Shown here piece after piece: positions 38,841 to 49,650 of a stretch of DNA of 64,000 nucleotides (positions within the stretch are counted from its first letter, which is position 1; the number at the start of each line of letters is the position of its first letter). This DNA is from a virus: the IMG/VR virus record IMGVR_UViG_3300028388_003280, positions 54,197 through 118,196 of that record; one strand, given 5' to 3'. The notes below the pieces were generated by a model. That model saw only the letters and a program-made list of their open reading frames with translations. It was not told the origin of the DNA and searched no databases. Position numbers and translations under genes: made by a program.

Positions 38841-41255
38841 ATGAACCAGTTGAACAAAGCCTTCCGCGCAGACCTCGAGCGCAAGATCATTCCGTTCCAG
38901 CTTATCAAGACTAATTACGGATTCTCATCCGCATCTGGCGATGATCTTCTCGCTGTCAACTCTGATCTGCAGCTCCGCGACAAGGGCTTCAGATTGACAT
39001 CTCTGGATCAATCTGCAAGCTTTATTGCCATCGCATACCGTCAGCCTGACCCATCGGCCGTTGACCAGTCACTGATCGTTTCCAGTGTTGCAACTTCGCC
39101 AATAGGTGAAACGGAGCTCCGCCTCTATTTGCAGCCCGGCGAAGATCATGTCATTTACGTTATCAGCAACAAGTACAAGGATGGGTTCATTTCGGAGGTC
39201 ACAGCCAATGGTCGTCCTGGTCTAGTTGATGAGACAGTCAATCAGGAGGGCGCGCAATCTGAAATTGGCACTCCTGCTGAGCGTCGTCAGGTTTTCAATC
39301 TTGGAAGCAGCACAGATCGTATCGTTGTAGATGGTTTGAACCTGTTTGAGACGACACCTGAGGACGACTGGTATCCGTATGAGGGCAAGTACGAAGCCGA
39401 GGGACTGCTTTGGGCAGATCCAACGCCACTATTCACAGTCGCCGAGGGCGTCCAACGTCAGAGCTCGTATTCGTATCTCACATACGAGCGAGCCTACCTC
39501 GAGTCGATTGTTACCGACATTGCAAAAGCCTATGGAGTCGACGGTCCAGATGCTCGGCAGTACTTGGGAGACCTCGTCCGTCGTGATCCCCTAGACCTTT
39601 CACAGACTGATCTCACAAACTACTACAATGCTGACAGTCTTCGTGGCTTCCGTGCTCGTCGGGACACAACGCTGACACACCGCAAGTGGCGCGACAATCC
39701 GCAGCTTACTGGCGCAGACCCATCGGCTCAGACCTTGCGTCGTTTGGAGTCACGCAACGGAGCATACGACGAACGATACTTTCAACTGATTGGTAAGGCG
39801 CCGTCAGATCGTAATGAGAATGATCCACATCCAGAGTGGAATTTGAGGGAATCGCTTGAGCAGCATCTCGCCGGCCTGGTTGTTATTTTTGAGTACGTCG
39901 TCAGGCCATACAACACTGGTCCAAGGTCATTTGACCGAGACTTTAACCGCCAGTCGAGCCCTGGTGGACCCTTTTCCAATAGACAATTTGATGAACTTGC
40001 CCGCCGAGTCCGCGCAAGCCAGCGAGTAATCTTTGAGACTCAGGGTCAGAAGGATGCACCGGTGTTGTTTGAGGAAGGCAACACAGTATTTCAGACGATC
40101 TCCCGTATCATATCTGGTCCCAATGATACCAATAATGGCGGTGACCTTATTGAGTACATTTCTGAGCGTGTAAACTACTATGAGACTATGCTTACCGAGC
40201 GCTCCGATTACGGTGGATTGTTCTACGATCCGTTCACTGATAATCCCGATGACTTTAAGGAAGCTCTGCGAATTCAATCACAGGGTGCACTAGGAGCCGC
40301 ATTTGCATATGCTGATCGTCGCCTGACGGAAATTGACAACAACATCATTCAGCTCGGCGACTTCGCGTTCATCCCAACACCACAAGGTGCTGACGACGGC
40401 GTACCTCCACTTGCACATGAAGCAACGTTACAGAATATCCGCTTCCTACGTAACCTGATTGAGGAATCGCATGAGGACCTTTGGCAGCAGACGTCTAACC
40501 TGAACACGTTTTTGTTGGAGACGATGCTTAATCTGCGTAACAATCTGACGATCGACGTGGCGAGGTCAAACTCAATCACAAACATCACCAACGCTAATCA
40601 GGTTGATCCGTCCCGCGAGATTCAGGTCGTCATCCGAAAGATTGACGAGACAGATTCCGAGTGGCAGCCGCTGATCGGCGAGGTCATCTACCAGGGAAAT
40701 GGTGTGTATTCAATGGACATCGGATACCTCCAGGATCCAGGCAAGTATGCTGTGATGATCCGACCAAAGCCAATCGAGATTGCCATCAACAGGATCACGG
40801 GTGAGGGTATCGTAGCTACACCGAGCCTTGCAGATTACCAGGCTGACAACTACTTCTACGGGTGGAATATTGAGTTCTCCCAAGCTGGCGCACAAGGTTT
40901 GCCACTGGGCGATCAGCGTGTTATCGTTGGATCCAAGTTCTCATCTCAGGCGACCGAGCTACTAATCAGTCCGGTCATTGAGGCATCGCCAGATTTCATT
41001 GAGCAGTCTGTTGCTCGTATCTGGTCCAACAAGTTCACGCCTGTCATGATCGACCTGGACCTCACCGAGTATGATCTTGAGACATTGGCATATGCAAACT
41101 ATGCAAAGCGCGAGTTCAACCGCGAGAACGGTGTCTTGACGCTGTATCGCTTTGACGGATCGGTCTACAAGACCTGGGCCCTGGGCGAGCGTGCAAACCC
41201 TGACGACAGGTTCAGGCCTATTGAGTTCAGGCTACCACTAAACGGCGGTGAATGA
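38841..41255 (+). CDS. Large virion structural protein, 804 aa
   Basis: GAGGAG precedes the ATG. Central region is helical and polar (around 230-600: e.g. REWNLRESLEQHL-type helices); the N- and C-terminal parts are beta-rich (ATELLISPVIEASPDF; FTPVMIDLDLTEYDLETLAY). The C-terminus overlaps the tail-protein gene. Size, late position and neighbours support a tail or baseplate component. No specific homologue recognised. Confidence 0.55.
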   Translation: MNQLNKAFRADLERKIIPFQLIKTNYGFSSASGDDLLAVNSDLQLRDKGFRLTSLDQSASFIAIAYRQPDPSAVDQSLIVSSVATSPIGETELRLYLQPGEDHVIYVISNKYKDGFISEVTANGRPGLVDETVNQEGAQSEIGTPAERRQVFNLGSSTDRIVVDGLNLFETTPEDDWYPYEGKYEAEGLLWADPTPLFTVAEGVQRQSSYSYLTYERAYLESIVTDIAKAYGVDGPDARQYLGDLVRRDPLDLSQTDLTNYYNADSLRGFRARRDTTLTHRKWRDNPQLTGADPSAQTLRRLESRNGAYDERYFQLIGKAPSDRNENDPHPEWNLRESLEQHLAGLVVIFEYVVRPYNTGPRSFDRDFNRQSSPGGPFSNRQFDELARRVRASQRVIFETQGQKDAPVLFEEGNTVFQTISRIISGPNDTNNGGDLIEYISERVNYYETMLTERSDYGGLFYDPFTDNPDDFKEALRIQSQGALGAAFAYADRRLTEIDNNIIQLGDFAFIPTPQGADDGVPPLAHEATLQNIRFLRNLIEESHEDLWQQTSNLNTFLLETMLNLRNNLTIDVARSNSITNITNANQVDPSREIQVVIRKIDETDSEWQPLIGEVIYQGNGVYSMDIGYLQDPGKYAVMIRPKPIEIAINRITGEGIVATPSLADYQADNYFYGWNIEFSQAGAQGLPLGDQRVIVGSKFSSQATELLISPVIEASPDFIEQSVARIWSNKFTPVMIDLDLTEYDLETLAYANYAKREFNRENGVLTLYRFDGSVYKTWALGERANPDDRFRPIEFRLPLNGGE

Positions 41256-44200
41256 TGGCTGAGCGAATCGACAACCTCGGTTCAGCAGATGAGTTTGGAT
41301 TCCAGCTCAACAAGCCTCAGCCTCCGAGCACGACGAAGAAGGTTGATCTTTCGGAGCTTCAGGATGAGCCTACGTCTTCCCGTGCGTGGACGCTTGAAGA
41401 TCTCACATCAGGCACAACATACACGGCTGCAACGGAAGCTTTGCCACAGGTCAAAGACCCGGTTGAGCTGGATCTAAACTACAACGATACGCAGTCTTTG
41501 GCACTTTTCGGGTCAGTTTACACCCGTGTGGCAATTGCTATTCAGCGCGTCAAGGATGAGTACCCAAACGGATTTCTAGTCACATCGTTTGACGCGGGTC
41601 CACCACTCACAATTCCAACGTCAGGCCTAACAGATCCTGACGGTGGTGCTATCGCAAACTTTGATCCGACCAATGTCCGCGATTGGGAGCCGTATGAGTT
41701 TGTTGTGTTTTCTGCAGATCAGGTCTTGACAGCACATAAGATCTTGAGCATCACGGCAACTGCTACGGAGACATCGTTTACGCTGGTTGGTGACCCAGAT
41801 CTGGTCACTGCTGGCCTGTCGTATGCTATCTCGCCCACACGCTCAGCCAAGGACACGTTCTTTGTCCAGTATCCATATGAGCGCGACATCATTGAAGGCA
41901 CACCCGGCCGCACAAACATTTGGCCATCAACGGCCGGCGTAACAGACCTACTTTTGTTTGCTGGGTCAGAATACGACGAGTTCGTCAATGCAGAGCTCGC
42001 CCTCGCACTGTCTGCTGATACTGTTGGAACACCAATTCCAAGTAATGTTCTGTGGCGGTCACTGACTCCACAGGGCATGAAGTACCTTGACAATGATGAC
42101 CAGATCTTGGAGAAGCTGGTCCTCACTATGGGTATGAGCTTCGACGCCATTGCCAGGTATCAGAACCAGATGGCATATGCCCACACAATGGGCTATCAAG
42201 ATTACGACCATGTGCCACGTGAGCTTGTATATGAGCTCGCCAACATGTGGGGCTGGACGCTATCACATGACTCTAAGGGACAGGATCTTACAGAGTATAG
42301 GCTGTCGATCTTTGACAGCTATGCAACTGGTGTGACTGATTCTCTCCCGCCAATTTCCCCCGCTGACATCAACTTCGAGCGTTGGCGTCGGATCGTGTCA
42401 AGCCTGGTTCGCATCTGGAAGTCTAAGGGAACCCGCCGCGCACTGCAGACCGTCTTCGACATCTATGGCGTGCCTGCAGATTTGCTTGTGCTCAAGGAGT
42501 ATGTCTACTTCTCAGATGTCGCCTTTGTTGAGCCACTGTATCTGCGTGAAATCCCAACCGGAATCTTCCTAAACACTGGCAACACAAAGACTCGTGTCTG
42601 GATTGACCCAGAGGATGCATCCGTTGAGACGATCACCAACAGGCCACTATACAATGCCAGGTACCTCGACGTTGGTATTTCTGAGGCTGAGGCAGTGTTC
42701 AGGGATGTGTACGATTGGGCATCAACAACGGATTTGACATTCACAGATGTTAACGGAGTCGCAATCGAGCTGTCTGCACGCACGGACTCGATCTATGACT
42801 TTGAATACGAGCTCGTCAATGCGTTCGTGCCATCTGATGGTTCACATAGAACAGCACATGGATATCCGCTTCTCGAGGCCGTCTACACAAGCTACCTGGC
42901 AAATAGTGGTAACGCGTACAAGATTGGCGACTTCACGCCTTTCGTTGAGTTCATCGAAGAGAACTACCTCGAGATCGTCCGCCAGCTCATTCCGGCTTCT
43001 TCACGCCTGCTCGCTCAGGGAACGATCATTGAGAATTTGCCGTTCCACCGTGAGAAGCACGTTTGGGAGCCTGAGGGCGACGTCGACCAGCCTTTCAACG
43101 AAGAGCTGGAAATCAAGGTACTTCCGCCGGTCGGAGTCAAGCAACCTAACCCAGCTGCGTTCGTCGACACGACGTCAACTTCTGCGAATAAGCAGCTCAG
43201 ACCTGTTGCCGAGATCGACTCAATGCCTGTCCGGCAAACAACAGTCACTCGTCCAGAGGCAACTGTTGAAACTGTCTCGCCAGCTTCGTTCAAGTCAACT
43301 TCCGCCAGTGTCAATATTCCAACTCAAGCAACGACTGCAGACTACGTTGAACAGCCTCAAGACACATATGATCTCGTTGACGTTCCAGGTGGTGCAGTTT
43401 ATGAAGTCGACACGCCGGTTATCGTTTCATATTCTGCAACGAGTGGCACTGCTGCATTCACTGCGTTTTCAGAATCGGCATTGATTGTAACCAACGACAA
43501 CAAGTTCGATCTGTATCTTTCAGCGTCAAACATGTCGTCCTCTGGTGCGAATCGCATCTCTGTTGAACTGTTTAGGAGGCTATCAGAAGAAGACCGTTCG
43601 CGAATCAGCTCTTCTGCATTCACTGTTATGCAGACATCATATGAGGGATCTGACTTCACACCACAGTCAAATCGCACCGGTGCATACCGTCTAAACACGG
43701 TTCGTGGGCTGGCAGTGGGAGATCAGCTTTCCGCGATTACTCCGCTGGCGCAATACGTCAACACGCTCGTCACCATCCGTGCGATCTATACTGATACGAA
43801 CACAATTGTTACAGCTCCAGCAATCGGCTTGGATGATCTTCCTGTTGGCCGGAATGCCGTTAAGGTTGGTATGCGTACACTGTTCAACAGTCCGGTTCGT
43901 GTGTACCTGATTCAGGCGTTGGAAGATTATCGCGTTGACCCCAATGCAGTGCTCGAAGCCCTGGCGTACCTGTATTCAGAGCTTCGTCCGCCAGCGGAGC
44001 GTAACCTTGGTGACATTGCTGATTACGGAATATTCTTGACCGAGCTTTCTCGCAAGTATGGTATTTCCGATGTGAACACACGTGCGGCATTCACACCGTT
44101 CTATGATTTCACAACTTCAGAGTTGGCCGGCGCACTGATTGTCGTTCCGTACATCCGCGACAATCCTGAGAAGTTCACATTGTCGAACGACGGCCTATTC

Positions 44201-45121
44201 ATTGGTAACAGAATCATCACCGAGTTGGCCAGCGTAACACTGTCTAAGGTGAATGAACTATTTGACTGGGCATCACCCGTTCAGTCTGAGGTGTTCACAC
44301 AGGCTAATCAGGGAAACTTCGTTGGATGGCCAGCAGACGATTCATTGGTGGGCATTGAAGATTTGAATGATGCAGTCATTTCAGGCAGCGTAGAAATTGG
44401 CGGCCTAGACTCCCTCAATGCAGATATTCTACAGGACAAGGAAGAATACTTTATCCGATGGGAAGCCCAAGCTGAGGTAACATCTGGCTTCACGGGGGAA
44501 ACGTACTTCGAAACGATCTACTCTGGTCGTAATGCTGTTGGCTCTAACTATCCGCTCAAGATTATCAACGACATCTATTACTATGGTGACTATTTCGTAT
44601 ACATGCGCACCTCTAAGGAAGCCATTGTTACGACGCAGCCGCTAGAGTCAGGTGCAACTGATACCGCTTCTGTTGAACTAGCATGGCGAGGAGTCGGCGA
44701 TGCAGACCTGCTTGAAGTGCAGTTCTACAACGATGGTCCTGCAACCGGTGACCCGCCGACTCAACAACTCAACGCATCATACGATACAATTTCGGCCGCA
44801 CAGTGGTTTACATCAACAACGATCAACACACCAGTTAAGGAGGGCGCTGACGATCGCACAATCTATACGATCCAGACAACTCTTGAGCCAGAGACGTGGT
44901 ACTGGTGGAGAATTAGAAACACCAAGCAGAAGCTGACTATGTTCGGCTATGTGCTTGAAAGCGTAACGCATACAGAGCCCAAGCTCTTCTATACTGGACC
45001 ATTCCTCGATCGCGACAGCGAGGAGGGTGTCAACCCTGACATTCCCGAGCCCCCAATTAAGCCACCAATTACTGGCGGCGGCGGAACGGGTGATGGCGAC
45101 AATCCGATCTTCCAGGGATAG
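41252..45121 (+). CDS. Giant tail/baseplate protein with tail-protein-I-like domain and FN3-like end
   Basis: 1289 residues. Around 280-420 it has NQMAYAHTMGYQDYDHVP, ELANMWGWTL and RIWKSKGTRRALQTVFDIYG, the signature of contractile-tail proteins related to P2 gpI and the gp7-like wedge proteins. The middle is beta-rich; near the end a fibronectin-III-like domain (SVELAWRGVGDADLLEVQFY; LEPETWYWWRIRN) is followed by a Pro/Gly tail. It should link the baseplate wedge to fibres. Two start codons are possible (41252 or 41255). Confidence 0.65.
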   Translation: MMAERIDNLGSADEFGFQLNKPQPPSTTKKVDLSELQDEPTSSRAWTLEDLTSGTTYTAATEALPQVKDPVELDLNYNDTQSLALFGSVYTRVAIAIQRVKDEYPNGFLVTSFDAGPPLTIPTSGLTDPDGGAIANFDPTNVRDWEPYEFVVFSADQVLTAHKILSITATATETSFTLVGDPDLVTAGLSYAISPTRSAKDTFFVQYPYERDIIEGTPGRTNIWPSTAGVTDLLLFAGSEYDEFVNAELALALSADTVGTPIPSNVLWRSLTPQGMKYLDNDDQILEKLVLTMGMSFDAIARYQNQMAYAHTMGYQDYDHVPRELVYELANMWGWTLSHDSKGQDLTEYRLSIFDSYATGVTDSLPPISPADINFERWRRIVSSLVRIWKSKGTRRALQTVFDIYGVPADLLVLKEYVYFSDVAFVEPLYLREIPTGIFLNTGNTKTRVWIDPEDASVETITNRPLYNARYLDVGISEAEAVFRDVYDWASTTDLTFTDVNGVAIELSARTDSIYDFEYELVNAFVPSDGSHRTAHGYPLLEAVYTSYLANSGNAYKIGDFTPFVEFIEENYLEIVRQLIPASSRLLAQGTIIENLPFHREKHVWEPEGDVDQPFNEELEIKVLPPVGVKQPNPAAFVDTTSTSANKQLRPVAEIDSMPVRQTTVTRPEATVETVSPASFKSTSASVNIPTQATTADYVEQPQDTYDLVDVPGGAVYEVDTPVIVSYSATSGTAAFTAFSESALIVTNDNKFDLYLSASNMSSSGANRISVELFRRLSEEDRSRISSSAFTVMQTSYEGSDFTPQSNRTGAYRLNTVRGLAVGDQLSAITPLAQYVNTLVTIRAIYTDTNTIVTAPAIGLDDLPVGRNAVKVGMRTLFNSPVRVYLIQALEDYRVDPNAVLEALAYLYSELRPPAERNLGDIADYGIFLTELSRKYGISDVNTRAAFTPFYDFTTSELAGALIVVPYIRDNPEKFTLSNDGLFIGNRIITELASVTLSKVNELFDWASPVQSEVFTQANQGNFVGWPADDSLVGIEDLNDAVISGSVEIGGLDSLNADILQDKEEYFIRWEAQAEVTSGFTGETYFETIYSGRNAVGSNYPLKIINDIYYYGDYFVYMRTSKEAIVTTQPLESGATDTASVELAWRGVGDADLLEVQFYNDGPATGDPPTQQLNASYDTISAAQWFTSTTINTPVKEGADDRTIYTIQTTLEPETWYWWRIRNTKQKLTMFGYVLESVTHTEPKLFYTGPFLDRDSEEGVNPDIPEPPIKPPITGGGGTGDGDNPIFQG

Positions 45122-45150
45122 AGCTTGACACCAAAAGCAATTGGCTACGC

Positions 45151-45156
45151 TATTTA
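45151..45156 (+). promoter_or_regulatory. TATTTA motif, candidate late promoter
   Basis: CTATTTATAC, 23 nt before the ATG at 45174, the same distance as at 6197 and 11810. GTGAGG is the ribosome site. Confidence 0.5.
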
Positions 45157-45173
45157 TACACGTGAGGTAACGC

Positions 45174-45713
45174 ATGAGCGGTTCATTCCTACCCCAAACA
45201 GCAACCACATCCATTGTCAACGTCAAGCTGACTGACAAGGGTCGCGAGCTGCTTACCAAGGGGTTCTTCGAGCAGGATACGTTCGACATTGTGAAGTTCG
45301 CCTTCGGCGATTCGGAAATCGACTATTCGCTAGATGATGAAGACGTCACAGGTAGCACTGTTTCCAGGCCCGATAACTACCAGGTCGATTTTAAGAGCAA
45401 GCTTTACGCCAGTGGAACGATTCCCAGTGGCACGCCGTTTGTAACGCTGACAACGGCAGCAATTGAGCTATCCGTCGACCAGTCTAAGTCGGTACAGGTC
45501 ACAACCTCTTGGCCGCCCGTGCAGGGACAGTACTTTGAGACATATAAGTGGGTAAATCTGGGACCGCTTGAAGATTACGACTTTGCGATCATCCCGGCTT
45601 CTAATACTCGCTCCGCTTCCATTGTTGCTTACGATGTCACGGGGACCACACAGGTCAAGGTCATTGGCCAAACAACGGGTCGGTTTGCGATCCTAGATGT
45701 AAGCGTTGGGTGA
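45174..45713 (+). CDS. Virion structural protein, 179 aa
   Basis: N-terminal module VNVKLTDKGRELLTKGFF...VKFAFGDSEIDY (about 15-51) is shared with the protein at 47770 and with many myovirus tail proteins. The rest is beta-sheet. Likely a tail-tip or fibre-associated protein. Confidence 0.65.
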   Translation: MSGSFLPQTATTSIVNVKLTDKGRELLTKGFFEQDTFDIVKFAFGDSEIDYSLDDEDVTGSTVSRPDNYQVDFKSKLYASGTIPSGTPFVTLTTAAIELSVDQSKSVQVTTSWPPVQGQYFETYKWVNLGPLEDYDFAIIPASNTRSASIVAYDVTGTTQVKVIGQTTGRFAILDVSVG

Positions 45714-45720
45714 TTGACTC

Positions 45721-47760
45721 ATGGAAATTCTAGCCAGCTTCGTACCTAGTTCGACAATTGGCAATGCGCCCTTCGAGGTGTCGTTTACCAATACTTCCTC
45801 TGGCCCATATGTCCGCGTTGAATGGGACTTCGGCGACGGCTCGTCTTCGACTGAGATCAACCCTGTTAAGGTGTTCACGGAGGACGGCAACTATGTTGTC
45901 ACTCTGCGCATCTATAAGGCTGACGGATCAGTTGCTACTTCATCCGCGCCAATCACGGTCTTGGCCGAGACTGCAGACACAACCGAGGATAGTGAATCTC
46001 AGCAAGCGTTGTTCGTTACAAAGCGATTCCTACCTGGTCAGGTTGCCATCAAGCGTGTAACCACCTCAAGCTCATCATTCGAGTCGGATGCATCTCACGT
46101 ACCAGATGATGCGCCAAACGATAACCTGTCTCCAGATGCACAGCCAGTTTTACTCAATGGTAATACGATCACCGGTGGAAGAACGTTTGAGTATGCTACG
46201 TCTGCAGCTGTAGATTCATTGCTCACTAATGCAACGGACCTCACTTTGGCTGTTATCATGTGTGAGACGGGCCGCACGCCCGGCTCAGTAATTGGGTGGG
46301 ACCAGGCCTTCCCAGGAGACGGAACATCGGTACCAGTTTTGTTCTACAAGGTTGTGTCGAGTGACACGGTAAATGAAACGATCACTGTCGACCGTGAAAT
46401 ATTCAATACTTCGAATCAAGCTGGCTCCAACGTGGGCGCATATCTGCTTGGCGTCTGTGGAGACACACGGAGCTATTCAACAGAAACAACCACGATTTCA
46501 GATGATAAGTTTGGCCTAATTGGTACCTCTGGTGTTGATTCTGCGGAGCGCCTATTCTTTGACGGCTATGACTACAACACCTTGACGGCATCTCGCAAGA
46601 CTCGTGGTTTCGCGTCGTATGTCGGATTCACTGGTGGGTCCGGTGCCACGTACGCGATCATCCACCCCGATTTCTCCGGAGCCGGTGTCGTTAATCGCTG
46701 GTATCCGGGCAACACGCTGCTACGCCTGCCGTGGGTGCTGTGGCATGAGAATACATCGCCCGGCCTAGACCTATATGATTCTGCAGATACAACACAGCGT
46801 GACCCGGAAACGGGCTTGCGCTATCGTTATCTCCGAGACGGTGTGACAACAAATGACACAATCGTCGGTCAGGTTTTCTACGATAAGCAGATCGCACTTA
46901 TCACAGATCCAGAACTTGCTGCGGCACTCATGATGATTAACGACCGTTCATGGACGCTGCCTCCTTCTTCTGTGAAGTTTGTTCCGGCAAGCGGTGGTTG
47001 GGTGTCTGGTGCATCTGATGTTTCGTGGTACATCACCTACCGTGTGGTCGAACGTGATCCGTCGGATGGCTCATGGCCAACTACTGAGCTCGGCGGTTCT
47101 TATCTTGGATACGGCGAAGCTCTTGCCGGTCTCCCTTGCCAATACATTCAGCGTGTTGATGTCCCAGCCGACAGCGTTGGAAACTTCAGCGTATCGATTC
47201 CTAAGCTGCTTCAGGCAACTGGTGGAACAAACTGTGTCGCGAATGACGTTGACGGATTCGTTGCATCGTGGGTTGAGCTCTATATGGCAACCGGTGCGAC
47301 AAACGCGTCAGGTCCAGATGTAACCAGTTGGCGTGTGATGACCGGTGTGCCAGCCGAAGCGGCTTGGACTGGAAACTTCTTGAACACATCAACAATCATC
47401 GTTGATGACTCAAGCTCGTTTAGGTATGATCTAAGTGGTGAGACCTATTCGTGGGCTGGAACAAACCTGTCTGGATCTTCTGATCTACAAATTGGTAGCG
47501 AGCCACTCTTGTTTGGATATATGAGCGGCAACTACGCAACTGACATTTACAAGACATCGGCTGTCTGTGTCGCCAAGAACAACGAATTCAACAACACCCA
47601 GAACATCACGTTTGATGAGGGCAGCAACGAGTATGTATACATAACAGAGGTTGGTCTGTACAATGAGTCCAACGAACTGTTGATGGTGGGTAAGCTATCC
47701 CGCCCAATCAAGAAGAACAGCACGAAGTTCGTGACTGTCAAGCTCGAACTAGACCTGTAA
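45721..47760 (+). CDS. Virion protein with N-terminal PKD domain, 679 aa
   Basis: Residues about 5-80 form a PKD/Ig-like domain: FEVSFTNTSSGPYVRVEWDF with WDFGDGSSS and YVVTLRIYKADG. The C-terminus (FNNTQNITFDEGSN, YITEVGLYNESNELLMVGKL) is shared with the protein at 48457. Such adhesive domains occur on tail fibres and baseplate-attached proteins and may bind host surface sugars. Starts 8 nt after the previous gene. Confidence 0.65.
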   Translation: MEILASFVPSSTIGNAPFEVSFTNTSSGPYVRVEWDFGDGSSSTEINPVKVFTEDGNYVVTLRIYKADGSVATSSAPITVLAETADTTEDSESQQALFVTKRFLPGQVAIKRVTTSSSSFESDASHVPDDAPNDNLSPDAQPVLLNGNTITGGRTFEYATSAAVDSLLTNATDLTLAVIMCETGRTPGSVIGWDQAFPGDGTSVPVLFYKVVSSDTVNETITVDREIFNTSNQAGSNVGAYLLGVCGDTRSYSTETTTISDDKFGLIGTSGVDSAERLFFDGYDYNTLTASRKTRGFASYVGFTGGSGATYAIIHPDFSGAGVVNRWYPGNTLLRLPWVLWHENTSPGLDLYDSADTTQRDPETGLRYRYLRDGVTTNDTIVGQVFYDKQIALITDPELAAALMMINDRSWTLPPSSVKFVPASGGWVSGASDVSWYITYRVVERDPSDGSWPTTELGGSYLGYGEALAGLPCQYIQRVDVPADSVGNFSVSIPKLLQATGGTNCVANDVDGFVASWVELYMATGATNASGPDVTSWRVMTGVPAEAAWTGNFLNTSTIIVDDSSSFRYDLSGETYSWAGTNLSGSSDLQIGSEPLLFGYMSGNYATDIYKTSAVCVAKNNEFNNTQNITFDEGSNEYVYITEVGLYNESNELLMVGKLSRPIKKNSTKFVTVKLELDL

Positions 47761-47769
47761 GGAGAACAC

Positions 47770-48447
47770 ATGTCGTTCGTAGATAGTGCAAGCACCGTAA
47801 CCGTTCAGGCGTTCCTCACGACCAATGGTCGTGCGAAGCTCCTTGCTGGTATTCAAGGTGACATTGATTCGTTCATCACCAAGTTCGCGCTGGGCGATTC
47901 GGACTGCAACTACGCAGCTATTGATGCAGGATACGGTGCCCTGCCTAGTGGCTTCGTTCCGTCGCCAGGCGAGAAGCTTTCACGCATTCGATCATACGTC
48001 TTGGCTGCTGGCCAATTCCGTCCGGGCAACCCCGGGATTCTTGTTGATGGTAAGCATGCGTCGACTGAAGGCCACTATGTACAATTCCAGGCAAGTGAAT
48101 CTGCCGGCCGTGAACAGCGTTGGAAGGTCGAAACACAATGGCCTCGAGGTGCTGGTTACGATGAAGGATATGATGCGGAGTCATCACTGGTCGACACCCT
48201 TGGCCCAAATGTGCCTGGGTTCCAAGCTGGATTTTATCGTAGCGTTTTTCTGTCCAACTTCGACTGGTCGTTTGATGAAGCAACTTCTGAGCTTGTCTTT
48301 TCACAGACTGGAGACCTCGCCTCGTCGTGGCTTGATCGCTTCGTAGGCCCAGGTACTGGTGCCAACACTGGCTGGTCAGTAGAGTTCAGGCTTGAAGGCT
48401 CAGATACGGGTGCAGTCACCCGAGTCGTGATCGATTTGGTCCGATAG
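47770..48447 (+). CDS. Virion structural protein, 225 aa
   Basis: The module VQAFLTTNGRAKLLAGIQGD...TKFALGDSDCNY (about 11-48) is paralogous to that at 45174. A beta-rich remainder follows. GGAG precedes the ATG. Probable tail-fibre-associated protein. Confidence 0.6.
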   Translation: MSFVDSASTVTVQAFLTTNGRAKLLAGIQGDIDSFITKFALGDSDCNYAAIDAGYGALPSGFVPSPGEKLSRIRSYVLAAGQFRPGNPGILVDGKHASTEGHYVQFQASESAGREQRWKVETQWPRGAGYDEGYDAESSLVDTLGPNVPGFQAGFYRSVFLSNFDWSFDEATSELVFSQTGDLASSWLDRFVGPGTGANTGWSVEFRLEGSDTGAVTRVVIDLVR

Positions 48448-48456
48448 GAGTAGACA

Positions 48457-49650
48457 ATGAGTGACATTAGAAAGTTCAAGGTGCTAGCAACCGAGGATCG
48501 CTTCGTCGGACTGGATACAGATTACAGCTCAGCACTGTATGCGTATGGAGACGGGTCTGGCACTGAAGATCAGGGTCTCACCTGGTACATGGTCGATCGT
48601 GATGTGTCGCGGTGGAATACGGATGACCTGAAGCACCTCTTCATGTCATTTGGTCTCTCGCGCGAACGTGATCTTGACGAGAATGAGATCAACGACCTCT
48701 TCGGCGCAATCGACTGGTATGATGCTGACATCATGCTCATCGCAACGATTCCGCAGTCTGGCTGTGGAACATACATTGATGGCAACACGGTCCGCCTTCG
48801 TGTCCCAACTGGAACTACCTCTGGCGACTACGTGGAGTTCTTCGGCACATCGTTTGCTGGTGAGTATGACGAGCGCACCACATATGAAGTTGCCCGGCCC
48901 TATGACTATAGCGTCTACGGCGGCGTTTCTTCATATCTCATGCCGGACAGCACTGGTCCAAACAGTATTGGCAAGGGCTCACGCCCAACTGAAATGCCAT
49001 ACACTGGCACGATCAATGAGGTCGTTCATCCAAATGCTGGTCTAAGCAGTTGGACTGGTGCAAACGTTGATGGCAAGGTGTTCTTCCCACACCTCAGGGC
49101 AACACACTTCACACGCAATCCTGATGAGGGCAACGGTGATGTTGTTTACGGTATCTGCTTCTTGGAAAAGGGCATCTTCGTGCTCTTCGATGACAGGTAT
49201 GCAGTGCGAGACAGCCGCGGCTTCTTGACCAACAACGTCGTCTCAAGCGGCATTTGGGCTGCTTCGTCGGCTAGCTTTGCCGCACGCACAGTTTCTGGTG
49301 GCACCAATGAGCAGAGCAACACCGACAATCGTCGAGCAGTGATCTTCACCGGTTCAGCAGCTGAAGAGAATGCACGCCTGTTCTATCGCACCGTGACGGA
49401 GTCGTACAAGTTCGTCTACTTCTGCCACGCCGGCCAGAATGAGTTTAACACGACTGCGAACCACACGTACGACCAGCGCAAGGCACTTTTCCGTCCAGAT
49501 GAAGCTGATGATATTTACATCACAGAGGTCGCACTAGTTGACGACAACAACGTGGTCATGGCGTATGGTAAGCTTAGCGAGCCAGTTGTCAAGAACACAC
49601 TCGAGACACTGACCCTTAAGGTCGAAATCAACATTGGAGCTGAACAATGA
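48457..49650 (+). CDS. Virion structural protein, 397 aa
   Basis: Begins with an LDTDYSSALYAYGDGSG variant of the same GDS module. The C-terminal 70 residues (EFNTTANHTY, DDIYITEVALVDDNNVVMAY, GKLSEPVVKNTLETLTLK) match the C-terminus at 45721-47760 and a common myovirus tail-protein ending. Overlaps the next ATG. Confidence 0.6.
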   Translation: MSDIRKFKVLATEDRFVGLDTDYSSALYAYGDGSGTEDQGLTWYMVDRDVSRWNTDDLKHLFMSFGLSRERDLDENEINDLFGAIDWYDADIMLIATIPQSGCGTYIDGNTVRLRVPTGTTSGDYVEFFGTSFAGEYDERTTYEVARPYDYSVYGGVSSYLMPDSTGPNSIGKGSRPTEMPYTGTINEVVHPNAGLSSWTGANVDGKVFFPHLRATHFTRNPDEGNGDVVYGICFLEKGIFVLFDDRYAVRDSRGFLTNNVVSSGIWAASSASFAARTVSGGTNEQSNTDNRRAVIFTGSAAEENARLFYRTVTESYKFVYFCHAGQNEFNTTANHTYDQRKALFRPDEADDIYITEVALVDDNNVVMAYGKLSEPVVKNTLETLTLKVEINIGAEQ

